DNA of 64,000 nucleotides from Mesostigma viride (taxonomy: Eukaryota > Streptophyta > Mesostigmatophyceae > Mesostigmatales > Mesostigmataceae): contig RPFO01000131.1 of NCBI GenBank assembly GCA_009746045.1, forward strand, positions 631,662 through 695,661. The letters run 5' to 3'. A model generated the notes under the pieces. That model saw only the letters and a program-made list of their open reading frames with translations. It did no database searches and was not told the origin of the DNA. This document shows positions 22,411 to 45,389 of the stretch, in pieces (positions within the stretch are counted from its first letter, which is position 1; the number at the start of each line of letters is the position of its first letter). The position numbers and the translations under genes are program-made.

Positions 22411-23101
22411 CAATGCCGTCGTCCAGCACCTGCACACAGTGGAGCGAATATAGACAAGTTGTGGCTTCATGGTTCAGTGTAAAGACAGAGACACATCACA
22501 GGTTGTGCGGTCGTGTCATTGTCCACCAGAATTTCACACAATGAGCGAGAGGGCGACCACGCGCGCAGACGTCACGCGAGAGGGCTGTCACGCGGGCAGA
22601 TGTCATATTGGGAGACCCCCTGAGATGCATCAGGCTATGCTGCAGAGTCCTAGTCCAGCACCTGTGCGGACAAGGGCGAGAGGACGAGGATTAGCAGAGG
22701 AGGCATGTGACACCCCATTGTGCCCTATCAGACCCCTCACCCCCACCATCTCTGCACCACGCACCCGGACCCCTCACCTGTGTGTCTTCACCAACCACCT
22801 GGCCAGGTGATTGCAAGTCCAGGGCAGTCCTGCCCATCCTCTGCTGCAGCACGATGGGCATGTGTAGCTCTGGCATACGCAACAGTCTCTGGATGGTGGC
22901 CAGCGCCTGGGACCCGGGACCCGCGCTCGCCCCGGCCAGCTCCCTGCATGCACCCCACGAAGGCAGCATGGATGACAGAAGTCGCTTGGGCAATTTACAC
23001 TCAGTGCTTTGCAAGTCGCTTACTCAAATGGGTGACGGATCGGCGGAGCTGGTTACAGCGAACGGCAGCGCGAAACAAGGGACTAGGTAATGGTGGCGCA
23101 A

Positions 23102-26100
23102 CTCCTTCAGATAAAGGCTTGTGTGAATGCCTTCACAAATAGCCCTGCATTCTGCCACATCACTGCTGACAGCCACCCGTTTGTGCAGGCGACTAAACCA
23201 GCTCACCAAACTCCCCAGGCCTTCCTGTCTGAGCACAAAGAGCCCTGCAGCCCTGCCCCTGACCTTGGAGACCTGCCTGCTGTCCATTGAGCTATCCACA
23301 TACAGCTCCATGCAAATGGGTTGTGATAAATCCACTGCAGACAACAGAATGCCAGATGAAGCCCTGACCTGATCAGCCACCTTGGCAGACCCTAGCTCCA
23401 CCAGCATGTCATCAGGCAACCTGGCTATGACCATAAGGTCTGGCCTGGAAATGCCTGCCACCCAAGCAACCATGCCCCTCACCATGGGACACAGTGCCTG
23501 TGTGATGGTTGGAGGAAGCTTGCTAATGAGGGTCTCTTGATAGTCATTGCCCCCCACCAGCAGCATACGCCACTCCCCTCCCTTCTTCACCAGTGTGGCC
23601 TCCATGCCCACAAACAGCAGAGGCTCATTCTCCACCTGCCATTGCTCCCTACCCAGAGGAAACTTGGACTTAATGATGGTGATCAGCTCCTTAAGCCACG
23701 ACGTGGGAGCTATCAGATGTAGGTCATCCCCGTGCAGCGAAGCATACACTGGCAGGCCTTCCCATTGCCCCAGAAACAGACAGGGGTCTACAGGAGAGAC
23801 CTTCAAGTTGCAATGCTCCTTCAGGAAACGGTTGAGAGTCTCCCTCCAGATTATTGGACTTGACCTCAGGCCCTCCAGGCCCTTGAGGATTTTAAGGAAC
23901 TCCGTGTGGATGTCCCTTTTCCATACAGCAGGCACCCTAACATAGAAAGGCGTCTTGCCCTCCCACTTTTCCTGTGCCACATCTGCATCACCCTCCAGAA
24001 ATGCCCTCTTGAAGTCTATCACCACTGAGCCATAGTCCAAGCCCTTGTTGAGAAGGCCTAGAAAGACACACAGCAGCAGCCTCCAAGTATCATGCAGCAT
24101 GCCAGGGGTATACAACTCCTCAGCAGTGCACTCACCAGTACCCTTGAACTCATTCAGCACTGGCCTGACATGTGGTACCTTGACCCCGTCCACCTCCTTC
24201 ATCTTGATGACAAACTTGAGCTTGAGTAGACGTCGTGCAGGAGGCAGGTCATTGACAGGTTCCACGCATTTCTTGGAGATCCAGTCCTCCCCAGATTTAA
24301 TGAGACCCAGTGTGACCTGGGGACACATAATGGGAGAGGACATGAGCTTCACCAGGCCTTGGTAGTTGATAGGGCTGTGTCCAGCAAGTGAGTGAGGACC
24401 AATGCCCAAACTGCTTGGATGACTAGCAGCTGGCAGTATGAGGTCATCAACCAAGGGCTCCTGCCCCTGGCACACTTGCACACGCTTAACCGTCCTGGTT
24501 ACTGCACGTGATAGGTGAGTGGTCCTGAAATTAATCAGTGGGACCTGACCAGCCCCTTCCTTAGTCAGGAGAGAGGACGTGATCACTACCCCATCCTGGC
24601 ATAGGAAATTCTGCCCCAGAAGAGCAGGTCCTTGATAGCCCTCCAAGACACAAAAAGCAGTGTCCTGTCCAAGGATAGGAATGAATACCTCACCCAGTAC
24701 CTTCACGTGTACCCCGCCACTGAAGTCAGACACAAACTGATAGCTGGGTTCAGACATGCTGTACCCTGCTGCAGCCCTGGTCCCAATAATGGAGACCTGA
24801 GAATTAGTGTCTACCTCTAAGGCAGTGTCCAGCCCCAGATTGCCATGCCACCTGAGCTTGGCTACCTTGGGCTGCTTCTTGGCCCTTTGTAGAGCCCCAA
24901 TCAATCCAGCCAAACTTGTCCCCCTGGGCTTGGTTAGTGCCTTGGGCTTGACAGTTGACTCCCCAGCTGTTGACCTTGCAGCCTGTTCAACAAGTACCTC
25001 TGCAACCTGGCCAGGGCTGACAGATTCCCCTGCAACAGATGTGGTCGTTGCGTCAGTGATGTCACCTGGGACCTGAAAATCCTGCAGATCCTGTGAGCCT
25101 TGTGCCTGACTGCCCTCATTCATCAGGTTAGGCTTGACATATGACCAACTCAGCCGGTGTACATGCTTTGGTTCGTCCTCCATGCTGACCAAGCATGCGT
25201 GGCTAGCTTCATCAACCTGGGTAACCACCCCAGGACTCCAGCTACCACGTTTGCCATAAAGGCTAGGTTCCTTCCAAGCTAGGACCTTCTGACCCACTTG
25301 TGGCTCCAGCATCTTCCAACCCCGGTCCTTCTCCCTCAGCTTGGCAAAGGTGACATGTGCAGCATGTTTCCAGCCCTCCAGCACATGTGGTGGGCACAGG
25401 CCATGATATAGACCCATTGGGCTGACAGCAACTCCATCATAGTAGAAGTTAACCCTGCTGTTCAGCTGCTGCTCCACGTTCCTCAGCCATGCACTCCTGA
25501 CAAGTGCAGGTGCAGACAAGGGTACCCAGTCTTCAGAGATGATCAATTTCTTGACCTCCTGGATTGCCCTCTCGATAGCACCCTGCTGCCCATGAGCCTC
25601 CCTAGGTGTAACCAGCAACTCAGGAAGGGTAGGATCACCCTTGAGATGCTGAAACTGCATGTCCACCTGGATCCTTGTGGTAGGAAACTTGGCTCTTACA
25701 TTCTGCAGGGCAGCCAGCAAGTACCTGTTCTTCATAGAAGGTAAATGCTCTAGCACCTTGTATTTCGTGTACCTGTCCACGCACACCAACAGTTGCATGC
25801 CCCTGATGTGTTGGATATCACACTGCAGATCACCAATGCTCTGAGGTAGAGCTTTGGCATGTGATTTCCTGGGCTTGTTGGAGGACAACTGGCACTTACA
25901 CCGTGAGGCAGCTTGCTGACACGCCTTAAGAAGGGGTGCCCTGCCCATACGGAAGGCAAAGTTGTTTGACAGAGAAGTGGCATGCCCAAACATGTTGTGG
26001 ATTCGGGCACCCAACTCCTGGTACACAGAGGAAGCAGTCCCTGGCACAGTCAGGACTGTGCTGTCAGGTTGTCCAGCATCACCATGCTGACTTCCATCCT

Positions 26101-26308
26101 GTTCTGACTCAGAGCCTGAGTCACCCTGCTCATGCCCAACACCTGGACCGCCAGCAGGGACCACATGCATACCACCAGAGGCCTTCACACCCCTCTGTGG
26201 TTGTACATTGGTTTCTCTCAAAATGAGAGGTCCACCCTCGTGCCCAGCACGAGGATGCATAGGGTCAGACATACTTACAGCTGCATCAGCTGTCAAGGAC
26301 GTCTTCAT
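23102..26308 (-). CDS. Copia-type pol polyprotein, 3'-truncated
   Basis: One open frame from ATG at 26,308. Residues 104-140 hold the integrase HHCC-like zinc site (IHNMFGH .. ACQQAASRCKC). The integrase core has acidic candidates D164, D216 and E246. Residues 497-568 look like a retropepsin (LEVDTNSQVSIIG .. GPALLGQNFL). RT of the Copia class follows at about 700-900 (IDFKRAFLEG, LRSSPIIW, catalytic SLHGDD at 857-862). RNase H begins near 1003 (YVDSS) and reaches AECRAICEGIHTSLYLKE. The coding match stops at about codon 1069, where the frame runs into duplicated PDE-intron DNA. The end of RNase H and the 3' LTR are missing. RT follows integrase, as in Ty1/Copia. Oddities: protease-like domain after integrase with DTN instead of DTG, and HGDD instead of YVDD. 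Confidence 0.85.
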
Positions 26309-26449
26309 AGGAACCTGTACCTCTCCAGGTGACCTGGGGCCACACTGAACCTGGAGATCACCCTCTTGTTGCCCAGATATAAAATCTGCATTGGAGCACC
26401 TGGCCTCCCCCTTGGGTGAATTAAGGTGTGTAGGGGTTGCCTCAGACAG

Positions 26450-27562
26450 TCACTGCTCCTTGTTGTCTTCTTGCTGACTGCCCTTTGAAGGCTGGCCTGC
26501 CTGGGACTTGTTGTTGTTCTTCTTGTTGTTGTTGTTATTCTTGTTGCTGCCCTGGCCCTGGGACTTCTTGAAGCTGGGACACTCCTTCTTGATGTGCCCC
26601 CACCCCTTGCACAGGTAGCATTGTATCTTGGACTTGCCCTGGCCACTGCCCCCATTGTCAGACGCGTTGCCCTGCTTGGGCTGACCACCCACCCGCCTGA
26701 ACACCGACTTGGAGTGTGACCTCCTGTCAGAATCAGGTGAATGATCTCCCTTGCGCTTGTGATGGTTGCCCCTACGCCCTCCTTGGCTTCGGTCAGCCTC
26801 AGACGTCTTGGAGCCACCCTGGGTACGCCCGCCTGCCTGGGTAGCCTTCACTGCTGGCACTCCACCCTCAAACAGCTCCTCTGCCTCGAGTGCTTGTTTG
26901 ATTATGACCTTGTAGGCCTTCAGGGTTGAGTGTGGGGCACACATGACTTTAAGGAGCCACGTGTCGCCTTATCCAGCCCAGAAACCTTGAGCCAGTTGGT
27001 TAGGGCTATGTTATCAGCGACATTAAAGCCGTGAGCCCTGCCCTCCTCAACCATCTTACAATAGTTGAGAAAGTTCTGGATCAGGTCCCCCTTGACCTCC
27101 CACCCTTGGTATTTGTCCTGCCAATGGATCCCACTTCTTCCTCTGATCCTCCAGCAGCTCCTTCAGCTCAGCCACGTACAGTGCCCAGGCCTTATTGGCC
27201 TTTTTGCACTCCCTGGTTAGGTCCTTAATCTGGTCAGTACACTTGCCAAAAGTGCTACTGCCTATCCAGATTTGATAGTAATTTGTACCACCGTACAAGC
27301 TAGGGAACCCTTCCAATCCCTCCACAAACTCTTCAGCCTGCTTAGGCTTGGAGTCTGAGGTTACAGGCTGCAACTGATTGACAATTAAAAGACCCTGTGT
27401 GGTAAGATCAAAGCCATGAATAGCTTGTGCATTATTATTATTGTGAGGAAGGTTGGTAATCTCTCCGGTAAGCCCCACGTCATCTACGTGAGCGGTTCCA
27501 CTACCAGCACCCCCATTATTATTCCCACTGGCTGGACCCTTGCTACGGCGTCCCTCAGCCAT
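26450..27562 (-). pseudogene. Copia-type gag with CCHC zinc knuckle, frameshifted
   Basis: It starts MAEGRRSKG at 27,562. The first frame runs to about 27,130 (FPSLYGGTNYYQIWIG, LYVAELKELLED). A second frame continues with WQDKYQGWEVKGDLIQNFL to about 26,970, and a third (LKAYKVIIKQALEAEEL) leads to a CCHC knuckle (CYLCKGWGHIKKEC, about 26,600) and an Asn/Lys-rich tail ending at 26,450. Two frame changes are needed, so this copy would not make full Gag as written. It lies just upstream of pol on the same strand, as expected for a Gag-Pol element. Confidence 0.75.
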
Positions 27563-27731
27563 CCTGCACTACCAGCTATTCAAAGAACACCTTAACGAAG
27601 CAGCAGAAAATATGTACAAAATTTTTGTGTCGCCTCTGCCGCCTGCGCCGGTGTCGCTGCCGCCCCGCGAATTGCCGCCGAAATTCGACAAAAAAAATGT
27701 CGACAAGTACTGCAGAAGAAAATTAGGCCGA

Positions 27732-28442
27732 CTAGTAGTCAAGGCCCCTGAAGTCGCAGTACGTGTATACGAACTCACGATCCTCCATATCCAGCTCCGG
27801 ACCTGCACCGGTATGAATTAAAACCGGCGTGCTCCCCGCCGCGTAAGTTGCGACGCGCCGACGCGCGACGAGGCGCAGAGGATGTGTAAAGATCGTCAAT
27901 AATTCCCACCCCGCGGGAATCCACTCTCGCACAGAGGCGAGAAATGCCACCAGGTTAATTAAAACCTGGCGCTCGCGACTGCGTACGCCGCGAGTGAGCA
28001 GCGATAACAGCGCGAGATCCTGAAACAAATTTGTTGACACCGCCGGCGCGCCCCCCGTGCGAAGCGATGCCCAGTTTTGCAGGTTTCTCTGGTAACCGGT
28101 GAGTGAAGAGAGGACGTTGTCCAACTCCTCAATGGCAGTCGTGACTTCGGTCACCGACCGCAAACCTCCCCGCACCTGGACCGTAAATGTCGATAAAATG
28201 TTTCGAATCTGGTCCAACAGGTTGCGGATTGCCGGCACCAGTGCTGGCAAATCGGGGTCCTCGGGGTTATCCCCGAGCAATGCGTGAGCTGCACGCTGCT
28301 GACGATGAAGCTCGTCGAGCGAAACTGTAACTTCGTCGAGCAATTGTTGCCACGACGGCACAGTTGGTCTTGACGAAGAACCAGCCGGCGGAGCGGCTAT
28401 TTCCTCATCGTCCGGAATCCGAAATTCTTCCGAATTTGGCAT
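27732..28442 (-). CDS. Unrecognised 236-residue protein upstream of the Copia gag
   Basis: ATG at 28,442 (MPNSEEFRIPDDEE); the frame is open further upstream but without a better Met. The product has an acidic, Pro/Ser-rich start, then helices rich in Leu, Glu and Arg (LDEVTVSLDELHRQQRAAH, IRNLLDQIRNIL), a basic RLVARRRVATYA segment and a Tyr-rich end (FVYTYCDF). No zinc knuckle or enzyme motif is visible. An AATAAA (minus strand; plus 28,522-28,527) and a possible LTR lie just upstream, and gag starts 170 nt downstream. It could be a first ORF of this element or a Gag-like protein of another element into which the Copia inserted. Confidence 0.5.
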   Translation of the reverse strand: MPNSEEFRIPDDEEIAAPPAGSSSRPTVPSWQQLLDEVTVSLDELHRQQRAAHALLGDNPEDPDLPALVPAIRNLLDQIRNILSTFTVQVRGGLRSVTEVTTAIEELDNVLSSLTGYQRNLQNWASLRTGGAPAVSTNLFQDLALLSLLTRGVRSRERQVLINLVAFLASVREWIPAGWELLTIFTHPLRLVARRRVATYAAGSTPVLIHTGAGPELDMEDREFVYTYCDFRGLDY

Positions 28443-28509
28443 CTTTTTGACAGAGCGTGTAATACGAGTTGTGAGGGTAAGAATGCCACGAATTCCGCCA
28501 TGGTTCTTG

Positions 28510-29083
28510 CAGGAAGTTGCCTTTATTAACAATCAGGAAACACAGACGTAAGTCACGTCACTTCCAAGACTGCACGCAGCACAGACGACAGGGTCGCAGT
28601 GCCAAGAGAACGTGCACGCAAGAACTAGCGTCCCGGTGTGACCAAGTCACTCATATAGCTTACTAGGGACGCGTCCAAGTATTCAGCTGCACTGTCACAG
28701 CTGAACTGTCAATCAATTGATTACACAGACTCTGGCACGCCTTTGGCGCGCAGATCTATCAATTGTCCATACGGCTAGTCCTGTGGACCTATCCGTACAC
28801 TAGTCAGCATCAATTGTCTCATAGGTCCTGGCGCGCTACAGTGCGCCTACCTATCAATTGACCATCAAGTCCTGTACAAGTCCTGTCAACGTCCTGCGGA
28901 CTATCAAAGTGACACTTGTACATCCTGTGTCCGTACGCGCCCACAGTGGCGCGCCGGGTACTGTCGGCACAGCCTAGGAAACGTCATAACTTTTACGTTC
29001 CTTAACCAAATGAGGCGTTCAAGGTGCCGTTGGAAAGAGCGTAACAATCTCTATCCATCTAACGTAAATCCTTTACGTTAACT
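28510..29083 (-). mobile_element. Possible LTR or 5' region of the 23-29 kb retroelement
   Basis: A non-coding block upstream of the 236-residue ORF. It contains four ATCAATTG motifs at 28,712, 28,758, 28,809 and 28,853 (spacing 46, 51, 44), interspersed with GGCGCGC, and an AATAAA near its downstream end. No second copy exists because the element's 3' end is missing, so LTR identity cannot be shown. Its outer end is the join to the right-hand duplicate at 29,084. Confidence 0.3.
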
Positions 29084-30092
29084 TCACTACTCGGTACGTA
29101 CTCGCCTTCTTTTTGGAGCCCGAGTACTACTTGTTACTCGTACTCGCCTACTTTTTTGAGCCCGAGTACTACTCGTTACTCGTACTCGCCTACATTTTTG
29201 AGCCTGAGTACTACTCGTTACTCGTACTCGCCTACTTTTTTCAGGCCGAGTAGTACTCGGTACTCGTACTCGTGAAAGTATCAGATACTCGAGTAGTACA
29301 GGAGTAGTACTCATGAACCTGAGATGGTCGAGTAGTACTCGAGTAGTACTCATGTTCTGAGGACAATCATCATATGTTTGTCATGAATAGCCAGACATTC
29401 GACACGGGTCGACACTGGCTGCATGGCCCGGCCTCACAAGTACTGTAAGTCCACGAGTAAAAAAGGCGAGTACCGAGTAGTGAGTACTACTCACTACTCG
29501 GTATACTCGCCTTCTTTTTGGAGCCCGAGTACTACTTGTTACTCGTACTCGCCACCTTTTTTGAGCCCGAGTAGACGGAGTAGTACTCGGTACTCGTACT
29601 CGCCTTCTTTTTTTGAGCCCGAGTACTACGGCGTTACTCGTACTCGCCTACATTTTTGAGCCCGAGTAGTACTCGTTACTCGTACTCGCCGACTTTTTTT
29701 TGCCTGAGTACTACTCGTTACTCGTACTCGCCGACTTTTTTTAGCCTGAGTAGTACTCGGTACTCGTACTCGCTGCCCAAAATCCATCGTACGTGGACCC
29801 AACCCTAACCGTGATCTATCAGACGGCACCACTCCCGGGGGGCCCGTCATGGGACGGAAGATCATCATGGCTATACAAAGGCTAGGGCATGGCTTCTCAT
29901 CAGAGAGTGACTCTCGGCTTAGGCAGGGCTTGGCTAAATTCTTAATGCATCATCCATGGGGAGTCTGGGCATTATAGATAGAGCGTAGCTAAATTCTTAA
30001 GGCATCATCCATGGGGGCCATGATGGGCGCACATGCGGTGGGCCACTTGCTAGGCTAAGCCTTACTATAATCTGCACTACTGCTGTATTCCC

Positions 30093-31469
30093 TAGACTGG
30101 GGTTGCTGGGGTGGCAGGGGGTGCCTGCCAGGGCTTGTGGTCGATGTGGATGACGTCCCCCCTCCAGTATACCGGTTTCCGGCCCCCTGCGCTCTGCCGG
30201 AGCTGGAGGTAGGTCGGCCATAGCTCGTGTCGTCGTACGTTGTTGCTGGGCCAGGGTCAAGTCGTCGTCCAGCGTGAAGCGAGTCCTCGAGAGCTTCTTG
30301 CGGCATTTAAGGAACGACAGCTTGTCCGCCATGTACAGTAAAGGTGAGGAGTAAGGGAGCCGGGCCAGCCTTACCCCGCGCGCAGGGAAGGAGAGCAGCC
30401 GACATCCGCAGCTCACCAGTGAGTTGCATCGGGGCAAGAATGTCGCGCTTAAATGCCATGAGAAGAGACTCCGAGGTCTCACCTACCGGCTGGTCGAAGT
30501 GCTTGACGATGACATTGTGGCTGCGCTGGGTGCGGTCAGCCTCCTCGCGGAGAGTCGAGGGTTTGTTGCTTGAGCTGTGCCGCGATGGTGGAGGTGGTGG
30601 AGGTGGTGTGATGCTTGAGCAAATCCGCCCAGGTCTGGATGGAAGGAGCATCACTGGCCGTGCCAGCAGATTTCGGCAGGGCAGCGATGTCCTTAATCAC
30701 CGCCCATGGGCGGTGAGGCCTGCGGTGTCGTGCAAGCACTCAAGGGCGGTGGCGGTGGCTTGGAGGCACTTGTCGAGGTCGAGGAGCTGGGCCTTGATGT
30801 CGGCAGTGGAGGCGGAAATGGCAGTGGAGGTGGAGGCGACGGTGGTGGAAAGGTGAGGGAGCTCAGTAGCCAGCGTGCCTCCCATTGCTGCCTCATCGGC
30901 AGCAAGGGGGGTCACGTGCTGCTGGAAGGCTTCCGTAAGGATGGAACGGAGGGTGGATGCGGAGATGGATGGAGCCCAGATCTCGCCGTCAGAGCGCATG
31001 AGAAGGGAGCAAAGGATGAGGTGCTGAAGGCGGGGGCGTGGTTGGGGGTGATCCGTCACATATAGGTGAGGAGGCATTTGCCATCCTCTACCGGCATTTG
31101 CCATCCTCTTGAAAAGATGAGACGGTCGATGCTGTGGAGATGGATGCACAGGTCGCAAAGCGAGGCGTAGTCCCCGTAGAAGATGCAATGCAGAGCATCG
31201 ATCGGGAACATGTTGAGCCATTCGTGATCGTCGACTTTGAAGGGTTGAGGCCGGAAGCGCGGTTCTGTCCAGCGCGGGGCTGGGCGGCTGCGTTTGGGAT
31301 CAGGCGATGCTGAAGGCGAGGCCGCAGGAGCCGAGTGCATTACTAATGCTTGAGTAGTGTCACCGCTGCCTGGGAGGCCGGGCGGGACTGCAGCCGAAGC
31401 TGCAGGCGAATTTTCTTGGCTCATCGCAGCCGCCAGGCTGCGTTGCGTAGTCGAGCGTTTGCTCGCCAT
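30093..31469 (-). pseudogene. LINE ORF1-like protein, frameshifted (right copy)
   Basis: Counterpart of 16,557-17,933 with the same frame breaks plus one more: an extra C in a C run near 30,160 diverts the last codons (EGGRHPHRPQ instead of EGDVIHIDHK). Confidence 0.5.
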
Positions 31470-31635
31470 TATATTGCGTTTTAGTTTCGGAAAAGTATAT
31501 CAGCGTGTGCGTCTTAGAAAGACGAAGCGATAGTGATATTCACGGCCGAATTTGGTGCCCAAACGTGAAAGTTATGAGCTCCGCCGTCAGCCATGGCTAC
31601 CTCGTGGCTCGGATTTGTGCCTGCGGACTATGGAG

Positions 31636-31896
31636 GATAATAAGCGGCTGTTAATTGCTCTCTCGTCGCAAGAAGTTGCACGACCTCCCCTGGAGGCCTG
31701 GACTCTAGATGACGGCCTGACGCCTGCTCAGAAGCAGCGCAGTGACACGACCTGTGGTTGGAGTACCTCCGCCACAACCAAACCGGCCCATTGAAGGTGT
31801 TTTAGCTGGAGGGGCGGGGACCCGATAGTCAACAACCAGCTGTGGAAGCCCCCGGCTCTCAGGCTAGTAGACGTACTAGCGGTACGGTTGTCACAC
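31636..31896 (+). pseudogene. ORF1 C-terminal domain fragment (right copy)
   Basis: Identical counterpart of 18,100-18,360. Confidence 0.5.
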
Positions 31897-32090
31897 CCGA
31901 TGATGCCTGGGTGATGCAACCTGGACACTCCCAGCCATACCATTTGCCACGCCAATATTTTGCAGGGTAGAAGGTAGCCATGCATGCCTATAGCCTAACC
32001 AGTATAGCCATTTCAAGAAGACATCCGCCAGCCTAGCTATGTGCCTCGATCGCTTAGCACTGCATGTTTGCTCACGTCAATTTGGTAATG

Positions 32091-32406
32091 CAATGATCAC
32101 ACGGATCATATTGCACCCACAAGGGATGCCAGATCGTTTCGACGGGTCCGATTGTGCCCCCTGTGGCATGCTTGTGGCATGAGGGAAAGGCTTCCTGTAG
32201 TGCACATACAGGGATTAAAAGCACTCCGGTGCTCGTGACTCCCCAACGGGAGCAAGAGTTTAATTTATTAATTAACTAGGGATCGAAGGGGGGGTCTCTG
32301 CCCCCTGGCCGCTGTGCCCACACTCAGGGATTAAAAGCACTCAGGTGCTCCGTGACTCCCCATGCAACGGGAGCACGTGCTTCACTAATTATTGATTAAT
32401 ACGAGC
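32091..32406 (+). repeat. Family F1 repeats (right copy)
   Basis: Counterpart of 18,555-18,870. It begins 31 bp beyond the PDE stop codon at 32,437, so it probably supplies part of the native gene's 3' UTR. Confidence 0.65.
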
Positions 32407-32436
32407 GCGGAATATTATCTTGCCTTTTTCACAGTC

Positions 32437-43310
<10,874 letters not shown>

Positions 43311-45389
43311 AGCTGTAATTGCGTTTGACCTGCCAGGCACATCACCACACACAACAAAGGAAGCGGCATGTTCATCAGCTGCTTACTTAGCCAATCAGGG
43401 GGGCCTTGGTTCTATTGTTATAGCTATGGTCAGTTTGTCAATAATATATAAAGTATGCCTGCATGGTTTCCAGTTACAAACACAGGGCCAAACACACTCG
43501 TCCGTGCCAACTAGCCGATCTCAAGTAGTAGTACATCCTGTGGAGTGCGGCGACCGCGTCGTGCTACGCATGGCCAGCTACGTAAGAATGTCGTTAGTGC
43601 CAACAAATCAGTCGAAAGCATGCACCTTTTCGTATATTACTGGTCAAAAGACTGCAAATATCAATATAATTGGGCGATGCAGCTATGGCTAAGATGTGGA
43701 CTCTCGGGGAGCTAGGTTGCACGACGGTAGGTGCCCAGTATTAGTGGAATACTGCAGGCCGCCGAATAAGGTTACGCACATCGTCCAGATACGATATAGC
43801 GGATCGATGCACTGGGATGCAGGCCCTCACATGATCAATATATATATATGTGCGATTGACGACCAGTCTGTGCACCAGTTTCCGTTACGATGAAATGTGA
43901 TGAAAGCCCGGTGGCGCTAGACGCGACCGCAATAAGTAGGTTCATCCAGCTGGTCATCGTTTTACTAGCTATGGCGCCCAAGTCATCGATGCTCAGTGCA
44001 ACTATCACGGCCTGATTCCGAGACATCGAGCCAGTACAGCTATTAATTACGTCTATAAATTGCATTGATTGAAAAATTTTCATTTCTGCTCCATGAAAAG
44101 TGCATTAAACTATATATATATTACCTGCACTAGTAGGCTTAATGCGGACCGGCCGGGGTACCAAGCCGGAAATGGCCGTCGGACCCAGAAATCATTGAGC
44201 ACCCCTCTGCTTTTGCGTACAGTCTGCTTCATTATGCGGAAGAATTGTATCCATGATGTGCTACAGATATTGCTAATTGTGATATTATTGTGGAAGTCAC
44301 GAGGGATCAAGTATACAAATATATAATTGTGGAATGAAACGAGGAAATTTGAAAACAGGGAATCGAGACAAATGTTTTAGTTAGGTAATAATGTGCAACG
44401 TTGAGCTAGCTTATAACTACTTACGTACTAAATACTACCTGGCGTAATATGGCCGTTTAACCCAGTAGTGATCGAATATAGCTCTAAACGCAAGCGCTAA
44501 GTGGCCGTAACACGACTTTCTCCCATGCGTTAATTGAATTAATTAAAACGTTGTAATAATATTTCAACAACTGATCTATGTTGGCCGTATCCATGCCGCA
44601 AATCATATGGACGTCGAACGAAGACGAATTTATCCAACTCCTCAGTCGTCATGAATTTTCACAGACGCACGGACGAATCAGGATTTAGGGGATAGGCTGA
44701 ACTCACAAGGTAGATATTATTATTTAGATTGCAGCCGTACTGATATCACTTGAAACTTCTCACGATCCTCAGCAAATCTTTGCTTGTGTGGCAAATGGCA
44801 ATTATTAGCTGTTGTTTCCTGTTGTTTGTCAGCTTTAGTCAGTCAGTTGGCTCCCACGCGGCACATACCACCCCATAAAAGGCAGGACCAGCCTTTGGAT
44901 CCACTCCATACTTAATAACCCTGTCGGTACACTGGCGCGGAAATAAACTCAACTGAACTCAACGCCGCACATGGCAGCAGTCAGTCAGTCAGTCAGTCAG
45001 TCTGTCTGTCAGTCAGTTGTATGACTGGGATCCCACGCCAGTCATCAGGCGGAGCCAATTTTCGGAAGAACCGTTAGGTTAGCCAGAAAGAATCCTCCGC
45101 TCGCCGTAGAGTTTCAACGGGCAAGTTGCAAACACGCACGTTAGTTGATAGCCACACAGAGATTTCAATAACGGCCGGCGCCCTCCCTCCTCGCTGTGTA
45201 TATAGGGTTGAAGGTTCCTTTACTCTGTATTGGCACCCACGTGATGCAGTCACGTGCTTATTAATTATTTTATTTTATTTCTTTTTTTTTTTCGGAACGA
45301 TTCGTGCGCGTGGAGCAAACAACCGACTTGGGCAACATCATGGCTTGACGTATTGGAATGAAATTTGTAGGCATCATCATGACGCCATA
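43311..45389. other. PDE upstream region and intergenic DNA
   Basis: It holds the possible PDE promoter, several ORFs without domains, a (CAGT)n run at about 44,981-45,017 and an F3 repeat at 45,178-45,275 (GGCGCCCTCCCTCC, TTGGCACCCACGTG, ATTA-rich tail). No gene is supported. Confidence 0.5.

Larger units (their letters stand above)
18901..23006 (-). pseudogene. Partial duplicate of the PDE gene (exons 6-9), frameshifted
   Basis: This carries counterparts of native exons 6 (22,799-23,006), 7 (21,275-22,202), 8 (19,973-20,249) and 9 (18,901-19,044) with the same splice sites. It therefore covers the full catalytic domain but lacks exons 1-5 (both membrane spans and the extracellular part). 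Exon 7 is 928 nt instead of 929 because a C run at about 21,957 is one base short, which breaks the frame before the catalytic motifs. Upstream, the gene is replaced by the truncated Copia element. Without a promoter and start it is unlikely to make the native protein. If the missing C is a consensus error, a soluble catalytic fragment could in principle be made from a new upstream start. Confidence 0.85.
15549..23101. repeat. Segmental duplication, left copy (partial PDE gene and flank)
   Basis: It is colinear with 29,084-36,638 over about 7.55 kb. The only differences noticed are one mismatch at the left edge (15,555), one missing C at about 16,622 relative to the right copy, and one missing C at about 21,957. 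The left limit is in the TIR-element palindrome; the right limit meets the truncated Copia element. It contains LINE debris, F1 repeats and PDE exons 6-9. Confidence 0.95.
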
